From Phoronis australis (lineage: Eukaryota > Phoronida > Phoronidae), in assembly GCA_002633005.1 (NCBI GenBank), contig NMRA01000361.1, positions 159,217 through 223,216 on the forward strand: a DNA stretch of 64,000 nt. Direction: 5' to 3'. Positions 47,191 to 59,889 of this stretch are shown here, piece by piece. Both the position numbers and the translations under genes were made by a program. Each line of letters begins with the position of its first letter. Position 1 is the stretch's first letter. Under the pieces are notes generated by a model. The model had not been told where the DNA came from. It did no database searches and saw only the letters and a program-made list of their open reading frames with translations.

Positions 47191-49944
47191 CCTCTAGATG
47201 AAATTGACAGTCATCATTGGTTTGTGAGAACTGTTCTATTTTTGCTCAAACAGTGAGAATATCAGCAATCAAAGTGAAAATTTGAGAATGTATTTACAGA
47301 TAGTTGATGTTTGATAGTTAATAGCAACCCAAGACACATTTTTCTGTCAGTCATGGATTAATATAAACACAAGTGTTCATTTTTTGCAAACATACCCAAG
47401 CGCTAAAAAACTAAGCTGCCAAAAGCATTGAAAATGAAATTGTCTGAAAATGGCCAATTATGATGTTAATCTGTTCAGGTGACACGTGATAAAACCTGAC
47501 GTGGGTTCATGTTTGGCAGCCTTATCTCCATTGTGCAAATGAAAGTTAAAAATCTGAAGCAAGGTTGCCTTGGCCATAGACCATAAAATAACTAGAACTT
47601 CGTCCAAATTCACTTGCGCAGTATAGAGAAATCAATGTTCAAAACTGCTGAAAGCATCGAAAATCGAAAGGCCTGAAATTAGCTGGTGGAGATTTACAAT
47701 GTAATTGAAATCAGTAGAAGCCATCTCAAGTAGCTTGTATATTTGACGCATAAATGGCACATTTTAATAAAATTTATTGACAACAGCGGAAATATATAAG
47801 TTTTTTACAATGTGTTAATCTCTTGCAATTTTAGAGAAAACATCCCTGGAAGGTTGACAATTACCTTAAATTAATCATGGGACTGTCTATTGAATTGAGA
47901 CATGAATTTTATCCTTCTCCATAATCATTAGTAGATACTATTGTGCCTCACACCAGGGTGGGTAGTTGTCATGTATTGAAATGGTCTGGGCTGACAATGG
48001 AGACAGACAGTCCCTGTGTCAGTATTATATAATGCCATTAGACTACTGTAAGCTGCAGGTCATGATCAGTGTGGAACTGATTTACTTGGCATAGAAAACA
48101 CTTAATCTTCCTAATCTGGAGTTTGAGGAGATAAGCTTCTGGTTTTGTATGACTCATACTCATGCAATATTTAGTTCATAGCTGACTTCCCTTGCAAACG
48201 AAATTGACTATTCTGTGTGGATGTATCTCTACTTATATGTTGTGGATGTAAGCCTCCTGGCAGCTGAGTTGTGAGTCTTCCCTTCAAGTCTCAGCAATGG
48301 GGGGTAGGTAGATTGTATGCTGGTCAGTAGGGTATGGATAGCATGTTTGTACTCTGCCACTCATGTAAGGGAGTGACATCTTGCATGCAATTCTGTGCAA
48401 TATTATACAAGTCCAGGCATCAAGTAAAAGTGCCAAATTTGGAGGGGTCAGTGTGCAGTTTCAGTGCCTTGTCAATTTGTGGTTCAGCCTGTGAGTGTGT
48501 CTTAGACCTGGATATGTTGATTCAGTAAGAGATGGTAATTGTGGTACATTAGATTTCAAATTTGATTGTTTTATGTCTTGTGCGGACGATTTGCGTATGT
48601 TGTAAAGCCATGCAGAGCCTCGATTTGGCGATTTGGCGACTCGCAAGTCATCAATGCACCCTCAGATTTTGTCTGGTGACCTGATAAAAATTCAGGTTGC
48701 CACGAAGTCGCCACAAAGCATCCGAGCTCATAATCGGAATATCGCAGGAAGTGAACAAATGGCAAGAACAATCATTCAGGTAAAGAAAGAAAAAGAATTC
48801 TGTCTGAATGATCTCAGGTGTGCCAGCTTTTCACTTGGGGTTTGGCGACCTCAGTTCTCGTTAACCAGTCTGAAAATTTTTGTCATGTCTCTTTGATAAG
48901 ATGACGGATATACCAAGCATTAAGCACTGGAAACAATAATTTTTTGTATCAATCACGTCAGAATTTCTGTTTGAGGTTTGTAAATTTATCGCTTGATAAC
49001 TCGATCTTTCGCATAACTTCTGTCTGTGTTATCAGAGAGTAAATTGTTGTTGTGTCAGATCAGTTCTTTGAAGAAGAGCAGATCTATGCTATTATTTTTT
49101 AATTGTATCAGAACAGTGACTGGTACGAAATCTTGTTTTCGATACGCTTTGTTAACACTGGACATTTTTCTGTGTGCAGGTGGATTTCATTGTCTTGAAG
49201 TCTCTAGTACCCTGGCCACTGAGCAAGGTCACAACTTGAGCAGCCAGAGTTGGATATTGATTTTTTGTACTTGAATATACCCAGACTTGTTATCATAACT
49301 GTACACTTATCAGTCCTAAAGAGGCAGTAAAACAGATTAGTAAGCAGTTCTCTTGTTTGTTAGATTATTTCTGACTCACTGACATCTGTCTTCCGCTCAG
49401 TTCAGTTCATTGTTATTGTCAGTAACCTGGTAGTATTCTTGTTTGTCAACGAATTGTGATAGGGTTTTGTCATGAGAAGAAAGTTGTATTAGACTTTTTT
49501 TGCTCTCCTTTCTGGTGCAAACTAGTTTTAAAAATAACATGAAAATTAATTTTTTTCATTTAACAACTGATATGAGATACAGTCATGACTGGCATATTTT
49601 TAAGACTGAATAAAAAAGGAATAAATCCAACCTTCAGGTAGTTGATCAGGACTGTAATATTGATTGTGTGACCTGCCTTATAGGTTACGGGTACCTAGGA
49701 CCAATATATGTATATTGTTCCCAGCCGGTACATATCTAAGTGATGGTTGTGTCAGTTCCCAATTTCGGCCAAATACCCACATACCTGAATGTACAGTATG
49801 TGATAAATGCATGAGGAAGTTTTCATAATCTTATGGAGATTACTACATGTGGATCTTGGTTACAGTTGTCACTGTTGTCAAACTTTACACTGATTACACT
49901 TTTTCTTGTTTCAGGGTTGGTAGATAGTGCACACGTCTGCCGCT

Positions 49945-51313
49945 ATGCATTCCAGGAAACAGAGTCGGGTTCACCCGGCACCAAAGAGTAATCAAAACAA
50001 ATCAGCAGGAAAGGCAGACTCAGGACCACAACATTCCACCCCACGCAAGGCTGAAAACAAGCATGTGACAAATCTGACAAAACTGAATAAATCGTACATG
50101 AGCAAGAGTCATGATAACTTGGCGAGTACTCTGAGGAGGAAGGCTGTGCAGGCCAACTTATCTAATGGCTCAAGGCCCAGTTCTGTAGTCGGAGTACCCA
50201 AGATTGACTGTTGGCGCACTCCTGGTAAAGACGGTGCTAAAGACAGACCAGTGTCGGCGCGCAACAAAAATCTCAGACCCCCACCCCCGGGCCAGCTGAG
50301 GAAAGCTCAGAGTACTCAGAACATTGATCGGTCGGGCAGTCCTATTAAAAGGGCCACCAGTACTCAAAGTATTGAGAAGTCAGGTAGTCCCATCAAGAGA
50401 GCTGCTAGCACCCAGAACATCAGCTCCCCTATCAAGAAAGCAGCTAGCATCCACTCGCTCAGTAAAACTCAAGCATCACCAATGAGAAAAACGTCCATTC
50501 CTTCCACTACAACCACCTCTTCCAATTCTGCTCCTTTGACGAAATCGACGAGCATTCAAAACCTCAGCAAAACCCATCAGTCTGTGATCCGTAGGGCGGC
50601 TAGTACACAGAACGTGTCGCCACAAGATCGTGGTGCGCGGAACCGTGTCTCTGCGCCAGTCAATGTTATGGCTTACAATGCTGAGTTACTGGCGAGTTTT
50701 GAGAAGGAGAAGAAGTCTATGGACCGACGTATGTCTGAGCTGGTACAGTTGACCGAGACAAGGAAAGCGGAAATTGAAAAATACAAAATTGAAATCCGAA
50801 ACTTAAGGCAGAAAACACCACCTTTGGAGGTTGTGGAAAAATTAGAAGTTCTGGAGCAGGAGAACAGGTGTTTGAAGGACCGTCTGAGTGAACTTGGTAT
50901 TTCCACTGAGCACATAACGGACAGTGAAAAGTTGAAAATTCTTCAGAATCATGATGACATTGCAGAGGAGCAGACGTCATCAGACGTTCCTGAGTCTGAG
51001 GGCATTGAGCAGTTGTCGAGCACACAAAAGACAGGTTTTGACCTTGCGTCTGGGGATGCGCCACGCCCTACGATATCCTTGGAAGATCTATCTATATGTA
51101 CACCAGATCACCCGTCACTTTTCTCGCTAGACGCCAGCACTGGGTGGGACCATCAGAGTAATAAGAGTAGTGACGCCATGAGCGAAGTGTCTGTAGCCTG
51201 CCTTCAGGACCGTATCCTACAGATGGAGGAGACTCACTATAGCACCAGTGAGGAGCTGCAGGCCACTCTACAGGAATTAACCGACCTGCAGTCTATGGTC
51301 AACGAACTCACAG
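49945..51313 (+). CDS. SPECC1L: SPECC1L exon 1 with serine/SPIK repeat region
   Basis: The acceptor ttcttgtttcag precedes 49915, followed by 30 nt of leader and the ATG at 49945. The exon codes 456 residues plus one base and ends AACGAACTCACAG|gtaatt. At about 50290-50640 an imperfect unit (A)STQNI..SPIKRA recurs six or so times, with four Ser-Pro-x-Lys/Arg type sites. The last third is coiled coil plus the conserved family block. Confidence 0.93.
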
Positions 51314-54300
51314 GTAATTGGTCACATCTTTGAGTGAATTGTTGGTCATTTTCTATTGTTACAGAAGGTGCTGTAACTATAAATTGGCTAACATATAGTT
51401 GTTGTTTTTTTGTCGGGTTCTGAACAAATTGTTTTCCTACTTTTTTATCTTGAAAGAATGCACTGGTAAATTATTTATCATCATGTCTGCTGATTGATGG
51501 CCAAGGTTCGCTTAGATTGTTATCAGTATTTGACCTCTTATATGCTTTAGGGCTGTTCCAGTAAAATCTGTATGGGAGGGGGGGAAGGCACCTTTTTTTC
51601 GCACCCACCACCCATATTTTTCATTTATTTCTTCAGCCTACCACCCGTAATTTTTTATAAGTTTGAAATGCAACNGGAGGAGCGAGAGGAGCTACTGCTC
51701 AAGCAGACGGAGTTCTCCAACGTTCTCGGCTCACTGCAGCAGGAACACAAGGAACAACAAGACGTGGTGAAGACACTGAGGGAGAATGGGAACGTGAACC
51801 AAACGAAGATCAGTTCACTGACAATGGAGAAACACAACCTGATGGAGCAGCTGTTTGAGCTGAAGGAGAGGATGTCTGAGGAGGAGATGGAGCTGAACCG
51901 CTACAAGACCTTGTTGGAGAATGAGAAGTCAAAGGTCGCCGAGTTGGAGCAGTACCGCAAGGCAGCAGACAACTCGGAGCTAGAGAAGCTGTTTGATAAT
52001 GCGCGACAGGACAAGGATAAGGCAGAGGAGAGACTGGCCAACGTGCAGGACACGCTGGCACACAGTGAGAAAGAAATAACCAAGCTGAAGAACCAGGTGA
52101 GGCAATACCCATCAGTTCTTAATAGTGCAAGAGCAGTAATATTATAGGTAGATTTCACATTTCGCTTAATTTACAGGTAAAGCTTTTATTGAAAAGTTTA
52201 ACTTTCTCATTCATAGTATTGAATGGAACTTAATACGTTAGGGTAATAAACTACAGTTGCCTGTGAAACAACAAATTGTTACCTACCCAAAAGGTCTACA
52301 TGCTCGTGACCATCACGTTTGGGTAAAGATTTCATACAATTTCAGACTATTCTGATTTCATGCTGTAATCTATCAATCTAACGTTTGATGATTTTTCATA
52401 CAATGTCTGAGGTTTTTGCTCACCTTGCCTGATTCGATACAGGTGAGCAAGATGGAGGAAGAGCTGAAGGCAACACGGAACACGTCTAAGTCAACAACGA
52501 GCGACTTGCACTACCAGATAGAAGAGTTGGAGCGCGAGAAGGGTGAGTGGCAACAGGAGGCAGATGCGCTGCGCGACCACATCGACACACTGGAGAAGGA
52601 CTGTGACAGATACTTGGAGGAGATCAAGTCATATAAGATCTCAGTGCAGAGAGCCCAGGGAGATGTCAAGGTAGGACTAAACCTCAAGAAGTTTGCTCCC
52701 CCCAGTCACCATCAGTAGCACCCCCACCTCTGTTTTCAGCCTTCGGGCTCTGCCAAATTAGCCAACACTGACATTTTTTAACAGTTAGTCTGAACTCCGA
52801 ATTGAAAAATTGCAATTTCACGCAAATAACGAACTTTATCAGAAGTAATAATTCAGTATCTTTACAGATAAAAACTAAATGACAATTTTTGTTTTATGTT
52901 TTTATTTACTTTGGACATTTGATCAGTTCAGCTTCACTGTCAAGATCAGATCTGTGTTGTTCAGTTCATCATTGTTGGCTACCAAATCGAGACAATACTG
53001 CATCTTGCAGTAGAGGGACTTTTTATCTATTAAGTGAAACAACAATTTGCTTATCTATACACTCAGAAACTGGAGATACACTAGGCTCACTTCTTTCACA
53101 TGTTAATGCATCATTTCTTGTGTTTACAAATGACAGACATTACATATAAACAGTCTACGTTTGACTCAGTATAATACTTTATACCACTGGGACCATCTGT
53201 GCTCGTGACTGCCAAATGTTACTTAATTGCAAATCTTCAGATTTAACTCAATGCAAATGGCCAATTTTTAAGTTGAATATTGAGTAATCTTAGGTGGCCA
53301 CAGGCATTGTAAAGAACATGAGTATGAGAGCTTTTTTTCTGTCATGGCATCCGAGTTGTAATTCTTCGCTAAATTCTTGTAGAAATCTGAGGAGCAATAT
53401 GAATCCTACAAGCGGGAAGTGGAGGCAATGATGAAGAGACATGATGAGGAAGCGGGAGAGTGGCGTCAGTTCCAACTAGACTTGCAGAAGGCTGTGGTGA
53501 TAGCTAACAACATCAAGACAGAAACTCAGGAGGGTATGGAGGAGTTAACGCAGGAGAACCAGGCCCTCAAGCTGAAGGTATGGAGCTAATGGGGAGTGAG
53601 GGTCTAGTGAAGCTGGGAGGGGCACTATACATTGAAATGAAACGGGGGTTAGGGAGAGGGGGTCTATTGAAAAGATGGAGGGTTAGGCAAGGCATTCAAA
53701 CAGAAGGTAGGGAGTTCATGCGGAGTGGGGGTCTAGTGAAGCAGGGAGGGAGGTTAGGCTTTGAACTCAAACAGGGATTAAGGGGAGTGGGGGTCTATTG
53801 AAAAGATGGAGGGTTAGGCATAGCATTCAAACAGAAGGTAATGAGTTGACGCGGAGTGGGGGTGTAGTGAAGCAGGGAGGGAGGTTAGGCTTTGAACTCA
53901 AACAGGGGTTAGGGGGAGTGGGGGTCTATTGAAGGGATGGAGGGTTAGACATGGCATTCAAACAAAGGTCAAAGGCAGTCTGAGGATGTGCTGTTATAAG
54001 TAATATTTGGAAAATTGTTTCTTGCAAGTGTTATTTGGATTTTGAGTCTAAGAAGTATGTTTCTTGCAATTATGGTGTAGGCTACTAGGAAATGTTGGTG
54101 TTCAGTGTTTTATCTATTTGTGGACTAATATATTGTGTGCGGTTTCATTAGGTAAAAGAACTGTCCCAAGACTATGAGAAAACTGTGTCAGAGTTGGAAG
54201 AACTTCGGTGTCAGAAGAGCAGCGGGATGTCACTACTGTCCTCTGAGCTGAAGAAGAAGGTGATCAGTACAGTGGACAAGGAACTGCTGCAGCTGAGACA

Positions 54301-57300
54301 GGGTCAGAGGCCATATGACTCTAGGCAGAGGAGGGAGACTGCCTCAGTGAAGAACATCATTAGGAGTATAGAGGACCAGGTATGAGGGTTCATGGGAGTT
54401 AGGAGGTCAGAGGGCAGGGTCAGAGGCCATGTGATTCTGGGCAGAGGAGGGAGACTGCCTTGTGACTGGAGGATCAGGAAATGAGAGCTCACAGATGTGA
54501 GTGGAGGCAAAAGTGTGTTTGTGCTAAGACTTAGGACAAAAATGAGTGCTGTCCAACAATGAAAAGTAGATATTAAATAACAGGCTTTACTGACTGACCT
54601 CTCCATCTGAGAGGAGCAAGAATGGGGTGAGGAGGAAGTAAACANATGAATACTTTAATGATGCTAGAAAATATTGAGGTGTTTTTTGATCATAGGATTT
54701 TATGTGGAAGTCATCTTAAATCAGTATGTGTGCTATGAAAGAACAATTATGTTAACTATGTGTTGTCCATGAAGGAATTTTTTGCCATTAACTGTCAAAT
54801 CTTTTGAATTTCAAACAAAATGACTTTGATTTGTCCGTCCAGAATACAATCCCTAGTGATATCATAACTGTTGGCAACCATGGTGCAATGGTGGCTTATA
54901 TGAGTGTACTGCTAAAGTTAACAAATGGCTGGGTTTTGTTCATTGTCAGGTTAAAGGAGGCGGTTCATCAGTGGGCTCTAGTCAGAGCAGTTCTCGCCGT
55001 AACTCCATCGACAGTAATTCCAGTTCCATATGTACCAGCCCGGGTATCAACAATGTCACCTTCAAAACAGAACACAACACCAAAACTAACAGTGAGCACA
55101 GACGCAGTGTTACGCCCACGGAATCCTCACAACTCAAAGGTAAACTTCGGTTATCTACTCGCTGTGGGAACTGCATTCATGTGATGTGAGCTTTATGCAT
55201 CATCAAAGACAGTTTTAGTTGAACAGCTGCAAGAGAGCGCAATACAATCAGTCAAATTAGGAAATCATACTTCATGGTTAAAGATGTTTGGTATTGTCAG
55301 TTGAGCTTCGCTTGGTAAGCAAGTTACCAGTTCAATAGTTCATGTGAGCACACAGTTCTGTACTGTGAACTGAGAGTTAGAATATTGAATGGTTGTCGTT
55401 CAAGTCTGTCCACTACCCATTACATTCACCCGTAGCCCACACTCAGCTCTTAAACAGAGCTGCAGGTCCACCCGAGGGCTCTTCACCACTTGGTGAAAAA
55501 GATATAAATGAAAAGAATTTGAGGAAAATTCTTGTTCAGTGTGTTTAGTACTTTTCAAATCAAATTACCTTGATACATTTAGAAAACCGCTAATGGTCTT
55601 ACTGGTTATATTTTGCCTCAACAACAAATCAAATCGTCTGACATCTACTAGTCTCAGTTTTTTACCTAACGACGTCATCAGGTGACACGAATGCCAACCA
55701 ATGAGCGAAGTGAATGCTTTAGTTCACGAGCACACCACTAGGTAAAAATGAAAACGGTGGAGTGACAAGCGAAGGGTAAAAAGTCGAATTTTCGAGCGAA
55801 TAAATTCTTTTGAAGAGATTGATTTGCGAGCAGTTATATTCAACATATTATTTCTGCAGATTATTGTTTTCACACGATTGAAATTTCGACATGTACAGGT
55901 TGATATTTGTTGTGCAATTCGAGTGCATGACCTAATTCTACACTTTCATTTTGCGAACTTAGAACCCTGTTTAAGGATTGGTTTACCAACTAATTTACCC
56001 ATTACATCGTCCTCTAGAGATGGCAACCAGTACAGCTGACAAAAGATTTTGAGACGTCGAACTTATACTTTCACAATTTCTTATTTTCTGCTTGATGACA
56101 TTATCTTGTGATTTGGAGACCATGTTATTTACCTACATTGTCATTGGGTATGTTGCTCGCAAATAAAGGATTTCCCTTTTAGTAAACTGGTCATTTTGGT
56201 AGATATTTGTAAGTAATAGATACACAGTGTTTATCAGTTGATGTGGCCAACAGGTGGCATGGCAAGCAGACTTAAAAATGTTTACAAGCTGGGTTAATTT
56301 ATTTGAAGCCAAACATACTCCTTAGTCAATGTCAAATAAGCAGTGTTTATAGCATTAACCTAGTAAGCAGCGCTCCCTGTTCTTTGACTCTTGTGTTGAC
56401 ACCGTGGTAACTTGCCAACAGGTGTTCTAAAGAAGACGGACAGTAAGGAGAAGCGGTCCTACTATGGACAGAGGTCAGTCATCTACGAGAACACGCCCAG
56501 TTCTGTGACAGACACCATCAAGGCACCCGCATCCAGAACTGAACCAGATGGACAGGTCTCGTCCATTCTTTCGACGAAACAACACAGAAATAGTATAAGG
56601 TGGGTTGGGCATGTGGTACTCTCATGGTCGTCACGTGCTTTCACTGTATTTCATAGCTTCATTGAAGGCATTCGTAGTAATTTTATTATAGGATGAATTG
56701 CTCTTGATTATCTGTTGGTTTCACTCTTATTATTGTTATTCATGCAGGCAAGTATTAGCATTCGGAGACTGACTTGAATCTTCCATCTTCAGCTCATACT
56801 TACGTATTCAAATGGATATACAAATGCGCTAAATGAATTCCTATTAAGGGATGTGGCAGACACAACAGTACATGTTGCACCTTCTTTAACATGAATCAGA
56901 GTTCCCTCATGTTCCCACTGGTGAAACCCACTCTGATCAGCTTATATTTACCAATGTCTTTCACCAAAGACCCAGGTGAATAAGTTCAACTAACTTTTGT
57001 TATACATCTCTGTGTTATTTTTCCCCACTACTCGTATGCAGCCATGGCAACACCACACAATGTTTAACCATACATGTCTTATCACTGATAGCTGATAAAC
57101 GTGTTCATGATTCCAGTGAACAAGATCCTTTAGCCGATCTTGTCAAGCAGACTGGAGGCTCCAAGAGGAATGCCCTACTCAAGTGGTGCCAGTCCAAGAC
57201 CAAAAACTTCAAGGTATTCTGCTCAGTGTTGTCCTTATTACATTACCATGGCAACATGCATTTGTAGCTTGTAAGTTTTAAAAAACTTATGTTCTGTCTC

Positions 57301-58994
57301 TCACGAAATGGTAGGACAACGGGAAAATGTTTAGTATTCAACTGCCTGGCTATTGCTTTCTTGGGTTTTGAAGTTACATTTGGAATACTACATTTGACCA
57401 CAGTTCTGAACTGTTCCACGTGGTCAACTCGATATTTACAAACAATGGTTGTCTTTTCAGCACTTCATTGCTGGTATTTTTAAGTATGATGTACAATTCA
57501 TGATCATTAGAATTGGTGCAAGTGTTTATTCCAACGTGACGGTGATTCCTGTCATTTATTCAGCTCTATAGGTGTGTATTATTATGTAATTCATGAGAGA
57601 CTTATGTCCCTTTCAGAATGTGGACGTGACCAACTTCAGTTCAAGTTGGAATGATGGCCTGGCATTTTGTGCTCTGTTGTACAACTACATGCCAGAGCAG
57701 ATACCTTTCAAAGATCTGAACCCAGATGATAAGGTAGTCTCACCACTTTGTCACTTCCTGTCTTATCTTCACACTCACAACTGGACACTCTACTATACTC
57801 CTTGTATATTACAACCTCAAGGATTATTTTTGTTAATCTGTCCAGTTCCATGATATTAGTTGTCAAATCTTGTGCGGCAGCGGTACATTGATACCCAATA
57901 CAAATTTCATGTTATTTAATTCCATCATAGGGACAGGGAAAAGAATCTTACTCACTGCCTAACTGTGGGTAAATTGAACTTCACTTTTAATATTCACTCC
58001 AAAATATTTGGCCACAATGCTTAGTCATTTTGAGGTTTGCATGAGTTTTGGAACTTCTTCAGATGTATTTTTTTGCATTTGAGTATCTCGACCACAAATT
58101 TTCCTTGTGACATTCCATGAGCCCGAGTCATCTTTTCTATCAACTGACACGAGATCAGCCTGCCGCCAGTTCGAGCGTTTATCTATAAACGCCATTAAAT
58201 ACAAATGGAACGTCGTATTCAACAATTTTTTAGCACATTTCTGTTCTTATTGGTTAGAACTAAGAATAAATTTGCATGTGTCTTTGTTACAAGGATACCA
58301 AACCGTAGTTTGGTGAATTCGACCAGTCATTGTCCTGTCACCTGCTAATGCATCATTGACGTTCCCACTTGAGTTACCAAAGCGGGATTGAACTAAAAAC
58401 TCATGCTCCCTATGTCACCGACACTTTGGATATTATGGTTGGTGGGTGGTCTATCACCATAGTTGCCTCGTAACTTGTCTAAAGCATAGGTCACGCTTGC
58501 CCATTTACCAGACTTACAAACTGAAGGTATATTCAAATTTTGCTATCTTTGCAGCGAAGAAACTTTACAGTGGCATTTCAAGCTGCGGAGTCTGTAGGCA
58601 TTCCTCCAATGCTGGTAAGTAGACTGACTGGTTTATTATTTGCGCTACCTCCGTCACTAGTTATTGCATTGTGGGATGTGTTACATCAGGACACAATATA
58701 GAGGGAGTGAAGACACGCGCAGATAGGTACTAACAGTAATCAAAATAAACTGATCAGATTATTGCTGAACTCTGCAACATTTTTGCCAACAGTGAGATGT
58801 AAATTATGCAGGATTGAAAGCCTTTAATAACAGATTATACCTGTCCATCCCTTTGGCATATCATCTTGCTCTCTAATGAGTCATTATCCTGGTTTTCATT
58901 TCAGAACGTAAACGAGATGGTTTCGATTGAGCGTCCAGACTGGCAATTAGTGATGTCGTATGTGACGGCAATTTACAAGGAGTTTGAACTTTGA
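49945..58994 (+). CDS. SPECC1L: Cytospin/SPECC1L-like coiled-coil and CH-domain protein (one internal gap)
   Basis: Plus-strand exons: 49945-51313, a fragment 51676-52096, 52443-52670, 53383-53577, 54152-54379, 54950-55139, 56422-56599, 57117-57213, 57617-57733, 58555-58614 and 58905-58994. The start is ATG 49945, with in-frame TAG at 49921. The protein has a basic Ser/Pro-rich N-terminus, coiled coils, and the family block [20 protein letters not shown] followed by [12 protein letters not shown]. Then come a long Glu/Lys coiled coil with [20 protein letters not shown], a Ser-rich linker, and a C-terminal calponin-homology domain ([69 protein letters not shown]). Vertebrate SPECC1L links actin and microtubules and acts in adhesion and cytokinesis. 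Exon 1 ends in phase 1, but no acceptor leads into the piece after the N at 51675, so roughly 80 codons appear lost there. Confidence 0.94.
51676..52096 (+). CDS. SPECC1L: SPECC1L coiled-coil exon, 5' end lost at contig join
   Basis: An open phase-0 frame running from directly after the N at 51675 to AACCAG|gtgagg at 52096. It codes a continuous Glu/Lys/Gln coiled coil ([20 protein letters not shown] at its start). DNA just left of the N is a G-run and CCACCC repeat-like sequence with no splice acceptor in frame, so the true exon start and any preceding exon are missing from the assembly. Confidence 0.85.
53593..53970 (+). repeat. Minisatellite, about 130-bp unit, three copies, in SPECC1L intron
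   Basis: Units begin GGAGTG.GGGT at about 53593, 53722 and 53853 (periods 129 and 131), each containing GTCTATTGAAAAGATGGAGG or a close variant and TTCAAACAGAAGGTA. The array starts 16 nt after the exon donor at 53577. Each later copy begins with a sequence related to that exon end plus donor (CAGAAG|GTAGGGAG, CAGAAG|GTAATGAG versus CTGAAG|GTATGGAG). Confidence 0.85.
54415..54480 (+). repeat. Partial copy of SPECC1L exon end inside the next intron
   Basis: AGGGTCAGAGGCCATGTGAT and the following GGCAGAGGAGGGAGACTGCCT repeat coding bases 54299-54345 at an offset of 116 nt. The block ends GGAGGATCAGG, like the exon's own GAGGACCAGG. It lacks the intervening 29 bases and is not in a usable frame, so it is a degenerate local duplication. 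Confidence 0.8.
57117..58994 (+). CDS. SPECC1L: SPECC1L calponin-homology domain exons
   Basis: Four exons (57117-57213, 57617-57733, 58555-58614, 58905-58994) encode the single C-terminal CH domain, about 110 residues, ending KEFEL and TGA at 58992. The actin-binding-type CH signature is clear, and the sequence aligns end to end with vertebrate cytospin-A. Confidence 0.95.
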
Positions 58995-59860
58995 ACTACC
59001 TTCGAGGTGTTACATTCAAGCCTAAAAATGACATGGTGCTTATGAAGTCTGCATGGCGCAGGTTACAAAAAAATGCTAATCCAAGCAAGATAATTTATGT
59101 ATTGCTTTGCACGTACTATGAAAATGTGTTCAATAAAATAATTTATGCTTGGAACATGTAATGAAAACTATCCAAGTGTTGTCATGGGCTATTTGGCAAC
59201 AAGCTTTAAAGAACATTGCTGGAGTCCAGCAGAGCCAGGGTGGAGTATATTTTGACGAACTTGATAGATTTTTGTAGCAACGGATCTGGAAATTCATCCC
59301 CAAAACTCTACAGGACAGTCAGTGTGGCCCTCCGTCAGCACATTCCCCTTCCATATTTGGGGCAAGTTTTGTCAACTGTTTATCATGTATTTGAGAATCC
59401 CTCAGCATTTCACATGAAATATTTGTAGTCTGCTTATAATTAGTGTTACGGAGATGCTTATAAGCTAATTTATTAGTAGTTAGTGTAGGTACCACTGGCT
59501 GTGTGTGATAAGTATCCATTTTAAACTAGTTGCCTGTAACCATTCTATTGTTTTAGCTCTTCTGTGATATTTGAGTGGTCAAGCGTATCATATCGAAGGT
59601 GACTACTTAAGACATGCTATTTATCAAATTTTGAATCTCGAGAGATTGAAGCCCAAGTTTAAGACATAGTAATGCATGTAAAGTTGTGCAGATTTGATTT
59701 TAACCTGTATTGCATGGAAATTCGTCAATACTTAAGAACCGATTTAGTGTACTTTATTTTTGATAACATGTTTTAGTGGACCAAGATGGGTAAATTATGT
59801 TGTATTGTGTTTTACTATACAAAGTGTGAAATTTGCTTTTGAAACAATAATGTTGTGTTA

Positions 59861-59866
59861 AATAAA
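59861..59866 (+). terminator. SPECC1L poly(A) signal
   Basis: AATAAA about 870 nt past the stop codon, in the T-rich setting of a 3' UTR. An earlier AATAAA at 59132-59137 could give a shorter transcript. Confidence 0.5.
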
Positions 59867-59889
59867 ATGATTATTTGTTGCATTAAAAC

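Larger units (their letters stand above)
37306..49914 (+). other. Non-coding stretch, probably SPECC1L 5' intron
   Basis: No conserved coding block was found in 12.6 kb on either strand; open frames are short with random composition. It includes the 15-bp tandem repeat at 38555-38614, a repeat copy at about 38743-39185, a second family at about 42740-43040, and a third at about 45690-45920 and 46980-47190. If the gene's first exon is near 37.3 kb, this is its first intron. Confidence 0.5.

Noticed and set aside
48600-48760. Repeated GGCGATTTGGCGACTC / GTCTGGTGACC pattern as a possible regulatory array
   Set aside because: Only two or three loose occurrences; not distinguishable from degenerate repeat DNA.
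51572-51670. N-terminal extension of the SPECC1L exon upstream of the N (MGGGEGTFF...)
   Set aside because: The G-run and CCACCC repeat-like DNA joined artificially to the exon by the contig join; it is not protein sequence of this family.
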